A DNA stretch of 64,000 nucleotides from assembly GCA_024693285.1 (NCBI GenBank), contig JAILLE010000047.1:62001-126000 (forward strand), in the 5' to 3' direction. A program made the position numbers and the translations under genes. This document shows, one piece after another, positions 1 through 9,810 of this stretch (its first letter is position 1; every line of letters begins with the position of its first letter). The notes under the pieces are model-generated. The model was given only the letters and a program-made list of their open reading frames with translations. It ran no database searches and was not told the origin of the DNA. Source of the stretch: Bacteroidales bacterium. Its GTDB lineage: Bacteria; Bacteroidota; Bacteroidia; Bacteroidales; UBA932.

Positions 1-246
1 ATGGAAAGGATTGCCGACAAGACCATCTACCCGGGAGACAGAATCGTCTGCCCTGGAGTATTCCCGAAAGAAAGACGTGAGGAGGATGCCGGCAAGGAAT
101 GGCTGGACATCATCCACAAGGACTCTTTCGACGGAGGACATATCGTCCTGGACGTTCCTAAAGGCGGCAAGGACTATTCCATCACCTACCTCACCGCCGC
201 GGATGAGTCCATGAAAGTTTTGAGTGTCATGAACTTCCGATCATGA
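1..246 (+). CDS. 3' part of an unidentified CDS truncated by the window start
   Basis: Open frame from base 1 to TGA at 244-246; its stop overlaps the next gene's ATG (ATGA at 243-246), suggesting an operon. Confidence 0.5.
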   Translation: MERIADKTIYPGDRIVCPGVFPKERREEDAGKEWLDIIHKDSFDGGHIVLDVPKGGKDYSITYLTAADESMKVLSVMNFRS

Positions 247-1437
247 GGACCAACTTATTTCTCCTGCTGACTATTTCTTTGTCCCTGCTGTCTTGCGGGA
301 GGGGCACTGATGTCTGCATCTATGGTGGTGTGACCGCGGCAAATTCGGCCGCTCACGAAGGCCGCAAGGTTGTGATTATATGTCCGGACAAGACTATCGG
401 TGGCATGACTACCGGAGGACTGGGGCAGACCGACATCGGGAACAAGCAGGCCGTTATCGGACTTGCCAGACAATTCTATCGCAAGCTGGGCACTCATTAC
501 GGCAAGCTCGAGCAATGGCTCTTTGAGCCTCATGTGGCCACTTCCGAAAGATGAATATGTGAACAACGGCCACTGGACCCCGCAGATATATGTCCGTGAG
601 GCCAGAAGGCTTGTCGGGGAATATGTCGCAACCCAAGCCGATTGCGAGGGGAAAACCACTATCACCGACGGCATCGGCTACGCCGCATACGGGATGGACT
701 CCCATAACTGCCAACGGATTGTTGTCGAGAGGGAAGGCAAACTTATGGTCAAAAACGAAGGAGATGTCCAGAAAGGTGTAAGCAACCCCTACCCTGTCTC
801 GTACCGTAGCCTGACCCCGAAAAGGGAAGAATGTGTCAATCTGCTTGTTCCTGTGTGCCTATCCGCATCCCACATAGCCTACGGTTCCATAAGAATGGAA
901 CCCGTGTTTATGGGCATGGGGCAAGTGGCTGGTCTCGCGGCCGCCATGGCCGGGAAAGGCGCCGTTCAGACAATCGATGTAAGTGAGATCCAGCGCATCC
1001 TGAAAGAGGATCCTTTCCTTGACGGTAAAGAGCCAGAGACACTTATCGATGAGGATTCTGATTTTATCGTGGGAAAAGATGGTTGGGATGTCGTCCCGGG
1101 AAATGGCTCTTATGGAAGGACTTATCTCAAATACAATGGCAACCCTATTGATAACCACTTGAGATACAACATACCCGCCAATCTCGTTGGTGAGTACGAA
1201 GTCTATGCTTTCCAGCAAGGGAACGGCTGCAAGGAAACCGTATTCGAAATCACAATCGGGGACGATGTCAAGACTGTTTCTTGTGACAGAGCCAGTCTCA
1301 TCGTCGAAGGCCAGACACGAGGAGAATGGGTGAGCCTTGGTACACACACCTTGAGCAAAGGAATTGGGGGGCAGATCCGCTTTATTTCTGAAGAGCCTGA
1401 CCTTCATGCGGATGCGGTCTTGTTTGTCAAGAAATAG
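243..1437 (+). pseudogene. FAD-dependent oxidoreductase (FAD_oxidored-like) with C-terminal golvesin/xanthan-lyase-like domain, inactivated by internal deletion plus frameshift
   Basis: Frame 243..554 has lipoprotein signal and DVCIYGGVTAANSAA..IGGMTTGGLGQTDIGNKQAVIGLARQFYRKLGTHYGKLEQWLFEPHVA; the continuation PKDEYVNNGHWTPQIYVREARRLVGEYV...GVSNPYPVSYRSLTPKREECVNLLVPVCLSASHIAYGSIRMEPVFM..GQVAGLAAA is in another frame (463..1437); the family's central region is absent. Confidence 0.75.
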
Positions 1438-1541
1438 CAAATGCTTCTTTTATAAACTAGTTTTCTACATTTTTATTATATTTGTTTTCGAAGAGAAGAG
1501 GGGAAAGACTATTCAAGACAATCGCTTTAATACATAAAACC

Positions 1542-4196
1542 ATGAAAACGCCTATCACTAAGACCCTCATGGCCATCGCTCTGACGGCCATGGCCACGTT
1601 CTTTGCCGGTTGCGGCCCTGATGAGCCAGACAGCCCAAACAACCAGACTCCCCCTACCCCGACGACTGTCGCCGTCACGGGAGTAAGTCTCAACAAGAGT
1701 TCCATGACCCTCACTGAGGGCGGGAGCGAGACCCTCACCGCCACGGTGGCTCCTTCCAACGCCACTAACACTGGAGTCAGTTGGTCATCTTCCAACACCG
1801 GAGTCGCCACAGTCAACGGCGGCCAGGTTACCGCTGTCAAGGCTGGAACGGCCACCATCACCGTGACGACATCCGACGGCGGCAAGACCGCCACCTGCTC
1901 GGTCACCGTAGAGGCCAAGAAGGTCGCTGTGACAGGTGTCAAGTTTGATATTGAGGCTCTGGAACTGATTGAAGGTGAGACCGGAACGATAAAGGTTACG
2001 GTCGAGCCGGCTGACGCCACAGATCAGAAGGTCAACTGGACATCCTCCAATCCGGAGGTCGTCACAGTTGCTGACGGAGTCGTCACCGCTGTTGCACCCG
2101 GAACCGCTACGATTATAGCCACCACATCCGACGGGGGAAAGACCGTGACCTGTAACGTGACGATCAATCCCAAGCCAATCCCCGTCGAGGGTGTGTCTGT
2201 CGAAGTCGAGGCGGTAGAGATTGCCGAAGGCGAAACCACTAAGATTGTCGTCACTATCACCCCTGATGACGCCACCGTCAAGGACGTCACTTTCTCCTCC
2301 TCCGACGAGGCTGTAGCCACTGTTGACGAGGAAGGCAACATTACGGCTGTGGGTCCTGGAACGGCGACCATAACTATAACCACCGCTGACGGTGGAAAGA
2401 CCGCCACCTGCGAGGTGACTGTCAATCCCAAGGTCGTCCCTGTCGAGGGTATAGCATTCACAAAGGATCAGGTGTCTGTTATCGAGGGTGAGAAGGTCCT
2501 GCTCTACGTGTCCTTCACCCCCAAGAACGCCTCTGACAAGAGGGTGACCTGGTCGTCATCCGATACGGGCGTCGCCACAATTGACACCAAGGGCAACGTG
2601 ACCGGCGTGAAGCCCGGAACGGCCACCATAACCGTGAAGACCACTGATGGAGGGAAGACCGCGACCTGCGTTGTAAACGTCACGAAGAAGCCTACCCCGG
2701 TCTCAGCCGTTACGATCAACAGGACGGCCATCACCCTCATAGTGGATGGTGCCGCTGACCTTGTGGCCACCGTGTCCCCCGAGGACGCCACCAACAAGAA
2801 GGTCACCTGGAGCTCCTCCGACGAGGCTGTCGCCAAGGTCGACCAGAACGGGGAGGTGACCGGAGTGAAGCCCGGCACCGCCAAGATCACGGTGACGACC
2901 GCGGACGGCGGCAAGACGGCCACCTGTGACGTGACCGTCACTGACAAGCCGGTATCCGCCACCGGAGTGACACTTGATAAGAAATCATTGTCATTGATGG
3001 ATGGTCAGACATCGCAGCTCATCGCTACCGTTTCGCCTACCAACGCCACCAACCACGAAGTGACTTGGAGTTCTTCCTCCACATCAGTGGCCACTGTTGA
3101 CAAGAGCGGTAAGGTGACGGCCGTGGCACCCGGCACGGCGACCATCACCGTCAAGACCCACAACGGCAAGACAGCCACCTGCTCCATCACCGTATCCACC
3201 AGATACACCGTTTATAGTCTCGCGACAAACAAAGAGATTACAGAGAACTCCTCACTGTCGTATACTGTTAGGATAGAAGAGGAAAACTACTATGATTTCG
3301 CCGTTTATGATAAGCTGAATAAACAATACGCCAGCACAACATCTTCTATGACTTGCTCATCTTCCAATTCCTGTGTTGATGTTGAGCGTACTTATGTCTC
3401 CAGTTCGTCTGTGAGCAAACGCTATGGATGGAGAGTCTTCCCCAAGACAAATGGCACCGCCAATATCACTTTATCCTACGGTGGGATGACTCGCAAATTC
3501 AAAGTCACCTCGACAAGAGCTTCTTATGAGTTACGGTATGGTTATTCCGACAACTCTTCCTCTTTCTACACTTTCACTAACAATGAGATTATCTTGTGCC
3601 CGACTAAAGTCATGTCATACCAGAGTAAATATGCAGACGAGATTTACGTTTGGCTATATAATACCACAGACAAAAAACCCGTGAAAGCCAAAGGATATAC
3701 GATCACAGCCTCGAACAGTTTTTGCACTAACGTTGGGGTAGAAAGTAGTGGCAAGTATACTTGGGCGCTATCTAATGCTCCCGGAAAGGTGACAGTGACA
3801 GTCAAGTACTCTTCCCAGTCCATGTCATGGTCAGAAAGCCGGTCATTTACCGTGTACAATATTCATTTCTTGTCCTTGTCAAGTTCAGCCACATCCTATA
3901 ATGGCAAATTAACATACGATACCACGGTGGGTAAGAATGTTTATTTGTTCTACTGGCACAATAGCAGGGGTACCCTGGATTACACAGAGGCCTTCGACGG
4001 TGATAAGACAAATGCCGGTTATCAAATTACCGAAGGAAGCGGCAAAGCCGAGGTGAATATCTACAAGATAAGCGGCAGATATCTTGAGATAGAGATCGTT
4101 CCCAAAAAAGCAGGTACCTTCAAGTTCTATCCGAAATATAATGACAACCACGGGACCAATCCTGCCATGAGCACGTATACAATCAACATCAAGTAA
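1542..4196 (+). CDS. Lipoprotein with about six Big_2 (bacterial Ig-like) repeats and a unique C-terminal region
   Basis: MKTPITKTLMAIALTAMATFFAGC lipobox; repeated V.VTGVSLNKSSMTLTEGGSETLTATVAPSNATN..VSWSSSNTGVATV..G.VTAVKAGTATITVTTSDGGKTATCSVTV units; start set downstream of the ORF-track start at 1482. Confidence 0.85.
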   Translation: MKTPITKTLMAIALTAMATFFAGCGPDEPDSPNNQTPPTPTTVAVTGVSLNKSSMTLTEGGSETLTATVAPSNATNTGVSWSSSNTGVATVNGGQVTAVKAGTATITVTTSDGGKTATCSVTVEAKKVAVTGVKFDIEALELIEGETGTIKVTVEPADATDQKVNWTSSNPEVVTVADGVVTAVAPGTATIIATTSDGGKTVTCNVTINPKPIPVEGVSVEVEAVEIAEGETTKIVVTITPDDATVKDVTFSSSDEAVATVDEEGNITAVGPGTATITITTADGGKTATCEVTVNPKVVPVEGIAFTKDQVSVIEGEKVLLYVSFTPKNASDKRVTWSSSDTGVATIDTKGNVTGVKPGTATITVKTTDGGKTATCVVNVTKKPTPVSAVTINRTAITLIVDGAADLVATVSPEDATNKKVTWSSSDEAVAKVDQNGEVTGVKPGTAKITVTTADGGKTATCDVTVTDKPVSATGVTLDKKSLSLMDGQTSQLIATVSPTNATNHEVTWSSSSTSVATVDKSGKVTAVAPGTATITVKTHNGKTATCSITVSTRYTVYSLATNKEITENSSLSYTVRIEEENYYDFAVYDKLNKQYASTTSSMTCSSSNSCVDVERTYVSSSSVSKRYGWRVFPKTNGTANITLSYGGMTRKFKVTSTRASYELRYGYSDNSSSFYTFTNNEIILCPTKVMSYQSKYADEIYVWLYNTTDKKPVKAKGYTITASNSFCTNVGVESSGKYTWALSNAPGKVTVTVKYSSQSMSWSESRSFTVYNIHFLSLSSSATSYNGKLTYDTTVGKNVYLFYWHNSRGTLDYTEAFDGDKTNAGYQITEGSGKAEVNIYKISGRYLEIEIVPKKAGTFKFYPKYNDNHGTNPAMSTYTINIK

Positions 4197-4228
4197 CCAT
4201 ACAGGATCAGTCATCACTGGTTTTTCAC

Positions 4229-4266
4229 ATTACAAGGCCGGCCCGAAATGGGGCCGGCCTTGTAAT
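4229..4266 (+). terminator. Hairpin terminator downstream of first Ig-like lipoprotein
   Basis: Perfect 16-bp stem attacaaggccggccc / gggccggccttgtaat with 6-nt loop. Confidence 0.75.
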
Positions 4267-4380
4267 TTTCAATACACAAAAAAACAAGATGGCAGAGAGT
4301 TTTTTGTTTTTTTTATTATATTCGCTTTCGATGTAAGAGGGGAAAGACTATTCAAGACAATCACTTTAATACATAAAACC

Positions 4381-7300
4381 ATGAAAACGCCTATTACTAA
4401 GACCCTCATGGCCATCGCTTTGGTGGCTATGGCCACATTCTTTGTCGGTTGCGGCCCTGACGAGCCCGACAATCCGACTCCTCCCACTCCGACGACTGTC
4501 GCCGTCACGGGAGTAAGCCTCAACAAGAGTTCCATGACCCTCACTGAGGGTGGGAGTGAGACCCTCACCGCCTCGGTGGCCCCTTCAAACGCCACCAACA
4601 CGGGTGTCAGCTGGTCATCTTCCAACACCGGAGTCGCCACAGTAAACGGCGGGCAGGTCACCGCTGTGAAAGCCGGAACGGCCACCATCACCGTGACGAC
4701 ATCTGACGGTGGCAAGACCGCCACCTGCTCGGTCACCGTAGAGGCCAAGAAGGTCGCTGTGACAGGCGTCAAGTTTGATATTGAGGCTCTGGAACTGACT
4801 GAAGGTGAGACCGGAACGATAAAGGTGACGGTTGAACCCGCTGACGCGACAGATAAGAAGGTCAACTGGACATCCTCCAATCCGGAGGTCGTCACAGTGG
4901 CTGACGGAGTCGTCACCGCTGTGGCACCTGGAACAGCTACGATCATAGCCACCACCGCTGACGGCGGAAAGACTGTGACCTGCAACGTGACGATCAATCC
5001 CAAGCCCGTACCCGTCGAGGACGTTTCTGTCGAGATTGAGGCGATCGAGGTTGCCGAAGGCGAGAATGCGTCGATTGTCGTTAAGATCACTCCAGATGAC
5101 GCCACCGTAAAGGACGTCACGTTCTCCTCCTCCGACGAGGCTGTAGCCACTGTTGACGAGAACGGAAACATCACGGCTGTGGGTCCTGGAACGGCGACCA
5201 TAACTATAACTACCGCTGACGGTGGAAAGACCGCCACCTGCGAGGTGACTGTCAATCCCAAGGTCGTTCCTGTCGAGGATATAGCATTCACAAAGGATCA
5301 GGTCTCAGTCATCGAGGGCGAGAAGGCTCTTCTTTATGTGTCCTTCACTCCCAAGAACGCCTCTGACAAGAGGGTGACATGGTCGTCATCCGACACTGGC
5401 GTCGCCACAATTGACACCAAGGGCAACGTGACCGGCGTGAAGCCCGGCACGGCCACCATCACCGTGAAGACGACAGATGGCGGGAAGACAGCCACCTGCG
5501 AGGTGACCGTCACTAAGAAGCCGACACCCGTCTCCGGAGTAACGGTTAACAGAACATCACTTACTCTCACAATAGAAGGTAGCGCGATCCTTGTCGCCAC
5601 TGTATCTCCTGAGGATGCGGCAAACAAGAAAGTCGTTTGGAGCTCCTCAGACGAGTCGATTGTCAAGGTTGACCAGAATGGTGAGGTTACCGCCGTGAAG
5701 ACCGGCACAGCCAAGGTCACCGCAACGACCGAGGACGGCGGCAAGACCGCCACTTGCACCGTGACCGTGACTGACAAAGCGGTCCCAGCGACAGGGGTGA
5801 CTCTCAACAAGACAACCTTAAAACTAAACGTTGGCAAGTCAGAGCAGCTTGCCGCGACCGTGAAACCTTCTGATGCCACCAACCACGAGGTGACATGGTC
5901 TTCTTCCAAGACCTCGGTCGCCACGGTCGATAAGGCAGGTAAAGTGACAGGCGTGGCTCCAGGTTCAGCGACCATAACCGCAAAGACCCACAACGGCAAG
6001 ACGGCCACCTGCACTGTGACTGTGGTGCGTTACGTGGAGAGCATAAAAATCACAAACTCAAGCGGGACAGAATTGACTCTTCCGAGAGTCACCTGGTACG
6101 GAGGATCATCATCCAATTCATATCAGTTTAAAGCTGTCGTGTCTCCTTCCGATGCCCAAAACAAGGAAGTCACATGGTCTAGCAGCAACACCTCCGTCGC
6201 GACTATTGACCAGAACGGAAAGGCGACTTATAAAAGTCCCGGCACAACCACAATCAAAGCCACGGCCAAAGACGGCAGCGGGGTCAGCAAGTCCATCACT
6301 TTCATAATCTATGAGGGAATCGCCAACAGTATCACCCTCAAAAGCACTGGCGGAACCGGTAGTTTCCAGACAAGGGTCAACGGAACCTTCACTGTCACAG
6401 CCACTTTGTCCGTAGATAACAGATGGACTCCGCTTGTCAACGAGGTTGTATGGTCACTCAGCTCTACTTCCTGCGCAAGGATCAAGTCTTACACTGCCAC
6501 AACTTGCGTGATAGAGGGACTTGCGGCGACCACCGCCAGTAACCCTGTGATCTTGACAGCGAAGGCCAAGAGCGGCTCCGCGACCAAATCGCAACAGATA
6601 GCCATCCTGAATCCTCCTTATATCAAGTCTATTAGTTTACCGTCAAGTATTACTGTCACAAAGGGGAGCACCAAGGTGATCACCCCGACCATCACCCCTG
6701 CTAACGGTGATGTGATGGAGCTTTCGTGGAGCTGTTCGAATACTAGTGTCGCGAAAATCACAAAACTGAGTTCCGGCAACCTCTCGGTCTCCGGTTTAAG
6801 TACAGGTACCGCGACAATCACTTGCACCGCTCCCGTGACTGGAGCAACAGCCACAACAACAGTCAGAGTATCTGCCGCGCCAGTAGCAGTCACAGGAATA
6901 TCCTTTGGGTCAACAATACCTTTGGGAATATATGATGGTGGTCCAAGCCAGACGACAACCATGTCTTACACGATCACTCCTTCAAATGCCACTAATAAGG
7001 CAGTGAATTGGTCGTCAAGTGCCCCCAGCATAGCAAGTGTTGACAGTAACGGTAAAATAAAAGGATTGAAAGCAGGCGAGGCGACCATTACGGTAACTAC
7101 AGTAGACGGAGGCTATTATGCGACACGCAAAGTTATTGTCAGACATTTCACGCCTATTACTAGTATAGTGATTAATCCTTCTACTTTCACTATTAGATTA
7201 AATCAAACGTTGGGTATAGATACTTATACAATATACCCCAGTGATGCCACCATCCAATATTTGGATTGGACGTCATCAGATCCTTCTACAGTCGAAATCG

Positions 7301-7434
7301 TGCAGAACAGCACATCCAGTTCTTCTAACCCTCCGTATATCAAAGGGAAGAAGATTGGAACCGTTACACTTACCGCCAAAGCCCGTGACGGGTCTGGAAA
7401 GTCGGCTACTTGTAGAGTTACGGTAACGAATTAA
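4381..7434 (+). CDS. Paralogous lipoprotein with about eleven Big_2-like repeats
   Basis: MKTPITKTLMAIALVAMATFFVGC lipobox; first six repeats nearly identical to the upstream gene, followed by about five more diverged repeats. Confidence 0.85.
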   Translation: MKTPITKTLMAIALVAMATFFVGCGPDEPDNPTPPTPTTVAVTGVSLNKSSMTLTEGGSETLTASVAPSNATNTGVSWSSSNTGVATVNGGQVTAVKAGTATITVTTSDGGKTATCSVTVEAKKVAVTGVKFDIEALELTEGETGTIKVTVEPADATDKKVNWTSSNPEVVTVADGVVTAVAPGTATIIATTADGGKTVTCNVTINPKPVPVEDVSVEIEAIEVAEGENASIVVKITPDDATVKDVTFSSSDEAVATVDENGNITAVGPGTATITITTADGGKTATCEVTVNPKVVPVEDIAFTKDQVSVIEGEKALLYVSFTPKNASDKRVTWSSSDTGVATIDTKGNVTGVKPGTATITVKTTDGGKTATCEVTVTKKPTPVSGVTVNRTSLTLTIEGSAILVATVSPEDAANKKVVWSSSDESIVKVDQNGEVTAVKTGTAKVTATTEDGGKTATCTVTVTDKAVPATGVTLNKTTLKLNVGKSEQLAATVKPSDATNHEVTWSSSKTSVATVDKAGKVTGVAPGSATITAKTHNGKTATCTVTVVRYVESIKITNSSGTELTLPRVTWYGGSSSNSYQFKAVVSPSDAQNKEVTWSSSNTSVATIDQNGKATYKSPGTTTIKATAKDGSGVSKSITFIIYEGIANSITLKSTGGTGSFQTRVNGTFTVTATLSVDNRWTPLVNEVVWSLSSTSCARIKSYTATTCVIEGLAATTASNPVILTAKAKSGSATKSQQIAILNPPYIKSISLPSSITVTKGSTKVITPTITPANGDVMELSWSCSNTSVAKITKLSSGNLSVSGLSTGTATITCTAPVTGATATTTVRVSAAPVAVTGISFGSTIPLGIYDGGPSQTTTMSYTITPSNATNKAVNWSSSAPSIASVDSNGKIKGLKAGEATITVTTVDGGYYATRKVIVRHFTPITSIVINPSTFTIRLNQTLGIDTYTIYPSDATIQYLDWTSSDPSTVEIVQNSTSSSSNPPYIKGKKIGTVTLTAKARDGSGKSATCRVTVTN

Positions 7435-7474
7435 GCCACTGACACATGCCAGGGCAAGCATCCGAAGAAACAAA

Positions 7475-7506
7475 AAATGTAGCCAGGATCTCTCCTGGCT
7501 ACATTT
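7475..7506. terminator. Bidirectional hairpin terminator between convergent genes
   Basis: Perfect 14-bp stem aaatgtagccagga-tctc-tcctggctacattt between the Ig-like gene (+) and fumarase (-). Confidence 0.75.
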
Positions 7507-7526
7507 GCGAATAGTTCAGGGAGTCG

Positions 7527-9161
7527 CTACAGTCCCAGCTTCTTGAAGAAGTCGTTGCCTTTGTCGTCGACGAGGATAAAGGCCGGGAAGTCTTCGACAC
7601 GGATTTTCCAGATAGCTTCCATTCCGAGTTCCGGATATTCAACGCACTCGATTGAGCGGATACTGCTCTGCGACAGGACAGCGGCCACGCCGCCTATAGT
7701 GCCGAGATAGAATCCTCCATGCTTCAGGCAGGCGTCTGTGACGACCTTGGAGCGATTGCCCTTCGCTATCATGACAAGGGACGCGCCATGATCCTGGAAC
7801 TCATCCACATAAGGATCCATACGGTTGGCCGTAGTGGGGCCCATACTGCCGCAAGGATAGCCTTCGGGAGTCTTGGCCGGACCGGCGTAGAGGATGGGAT
7901 GGTCCTTGAAATAGGCGGGCATCTCTTCCCCCGCATCCAGACGAGCCTTCAACTTGGCGTGAGCGATATCACGCGCGACTATGATGGTGCCGTTAAGGTT
8001 GACTCTGGTACCTACCGGATACTTGGTGAGCTCGGCCCTTACGGAATCGATACCCTTGTCCAGGTCTATGACAATACCCTTGGGGCCCTCTCCGGGACGA
8101 CGGTACTCTTCAGGAATAAGCTCTGAGGGATTGGAATCCATCTTCTCGATCCAAACTCCGTCGGAATTGATCTTGCTCTTGATATTACGATCCGCCGAGC
8201 AGCTGACTCCCATGCCGATCGGACAGCTGGCTCCGTGACGGGGAAGACGGATAACACGAATATCGTGTGCCAGATACTTGCCGCCGAACTGCGCTCCGAG
8301 ACCGATTTTCTGAGCCTCAACAAGGAGTTTTTCCTCAAGGTCGATGTCACGGAAAGCCCGGCCGGTCTCGTCACCTGTCGTGGGCAGATTGTCATAGAAC
8401 TTGATGCTGGCGAGCTTGACTGTCAGCAGGTTCTTCTCGGCTGAAGTACCACCGATCACGAAAGCGATATGATACGGAGGGCAGGCAGCGGTGCCGAGGG
8501 AGCGCATCTTCTCGACAAGGAACGGCAGGAGAGTCCCTTCGTTCTGGATAGTGGCCTTCGTCATCGGATAGAAATATGTCTTGTTGGCCGATCCGCCACC
8601 CTTGGCGACCATGATGAAACGGTACTCGGAGCCTCTCACAGCCTCGATGTCGATCTGTGCGGGCAGGTTGCACTTGGTATTGACCTCGTCGTACATGTTC
8701 AGAGGGGCGTTCTGGCTGTAACGGAGGTTCTCCTGCGTGTAGGTGTTAAATACACCAAGGCTCAAAGCCTCCTCGTCCTCGAAATCCGTCCAGACACCCT
8801 GGCCCTTCTCGCCATGGATAATCGCTGTACCAGTGTCTTGGCAGAACGGAAGAACTCCCTTCACGGAAGTCTCGGCGTTGCGAAGGAACTGAAGAGCGAC
8901 ATACTTGTCATTCTCGGAGGCTTCCGGATCGTTCAGTATCGCGGCGACCTGCTCGTTATGCGCCCTTCGAAGCATGAACTGGCAATCGTGGAAACTCTGC
9001 TGGGCGACAAGCGTAAGCGCCTCGGGAGAAACCTCGAGAATAACCTTACCATCAGCCAATTTGGTGGTCTTGACAAGTTTCTCCGACCCTGGAATCTTGT
9101 AATACTCTGTCGTGTCCGGTCCCAACTGGAACATCGGAGCGTATTTAAACTTTGAACACAT
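7527..9161 (-). CDS. Class I (Fe-S) fumarate hydratase
   Basis: 544 aa; [82 protein letters not shown]-type class I fumarase motifs. Confidence 0.93.
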   Translation of the reverse strand: MCSKFKYAPMFQLGPDTTEYYKIPGSEKLVKTTKLADGKVILEVSPEALTLVAQQSFHDCQFMLRRAHNEQVAAILNDPEASENDKYVALQFLRNAETSVKGVLPFCQDTGTAIIHGEKGQGVWTDFEDEEALSLGVFNTYTQENLRYSQNAPLNMYDEVNTKCNLPAQIDIEAVRGSEYRFIMVAKGGGSANKTYFYPMTKATIQNEGTLLPFLVEKMRSLGTAACPPYHIAFVIGGTSAEKNLLTVKLASIKFYDNLPTTGDETGRAFRDIDLEEKLLVEAQKIGLGAQFGGKYLAHDIRVIRLPRHGASCPIGMGVSCSADRNIKSKINSDGVWIEKMDSNPSELIPEEYRRPGEGPKGIVIDLDKGIDSVRAELTKYPVGTRVNLNGTIIVARDIAHAKLKARLDAGEEMPAYFKDHPILYAGPAKTPEGYPCGSMGPTTANRMDPYVDEFQDHGASLVMIAKGNRSKVVTDACLKHGGFYLGTIGGVAAVLSQSSIRSIECVEYPELGMEAIWKIRVEDFPAFILVDDKGNDFFKKLGL

Positions 9162-9198
9162 TATAATAAACTTATTAATCCAATAATAACAATTACAT

Positions 9199-9756
9199 CT
9201 ATTGGTTTTGTTTCCGGGTGGCTTTCTTTGCTTCCCTCTTGGCCTTTTGGGCTTCTTTCAAGGCTTTCCGCTCCGCGGCGAGTGCTTCCTTTGCCGCCTG
9301 TTTCTTCTCGAAGCTCCCCTTGGTCGTTATCAATACGACCCCATTGGCGCCTTGCGACCCATAGATGGAGGCACTTCCGTCCTTGAGGACTTCTACGGAT
9401 TGAATGTCCATTGGGTTGATGGTGTTGATGTCCGAGCAGGGAGTGTTGTCCACGAGGACGAGGGCTTCAGTGGGAGAATTGAGGGAATTCTTGCCCCGGA
9501 TCTGAATCGTACCGTTTGGATTGACTTCCAGTCCGGCAACGCGGCCTCTCAAATAATCCGCGATGTTAGTGTAGGACGAAATAACCTTTTCGTCGACCTG
9601 GACCTTATCGATGGCATAACCAACGCTCTTGCGTGACATGGTCCCATATCCGACGTTGACTTCTTCGTCCATCCGGGAGGTAACGGGCGTTTGATTGGCT
9701 GGGCCACAAGCGCATATAGCGACGAGGCTCACAAGGGAGATGAAGTACTTTTTCAT
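9199..9756 (-). CDS. Stand-alone SusC-type TonB plug-domain lipoprotein
   Basis: Lipobox [19 protein letters not shown]...[77 protein letters not shown]; no beta-barrel; K/A/R-rich tail. Confidence 0.85.
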   Translation of the reverse strand: MKKYFISLVSLVAICACGPANQTPVTSRMDEEVNVGYGTMSRKSVGYAIDKVQVDEKVISSYTNIADYLRGRVAGLEVNPNGTIQIRGKNSLNSPTEALVLVDNTPCSDINTINPMDIQSVEVLKDGSASIYGSQGANGVVLITTKGSFEKKQAAKEALAAERKALKEAQKAKREAKKATRKQNQ

Positions 9757-9810
9757 TGTAGTACCGCTTATACTATAAATATAGTTATTATTCTTTAAAG
9801 CGCGTCAAAG

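Noticed and set aside
4269-5291. 340-aa minus-strand ORF (and similar ones at 1457..2020, 2024..2461, 2504..2962, 5334..6014)
   Set aside because: Antisense shadow of the Big_2 repeats; V/T/S/A-rich low-complexity translation mirrors the sense codons.
1542-7434. CRISPR or minisatellite array from the repetitive DNA
   Set aside because: Repeats are about 250 bp, in frame and encode Ig-like domains; no short repeat-spacer structure.
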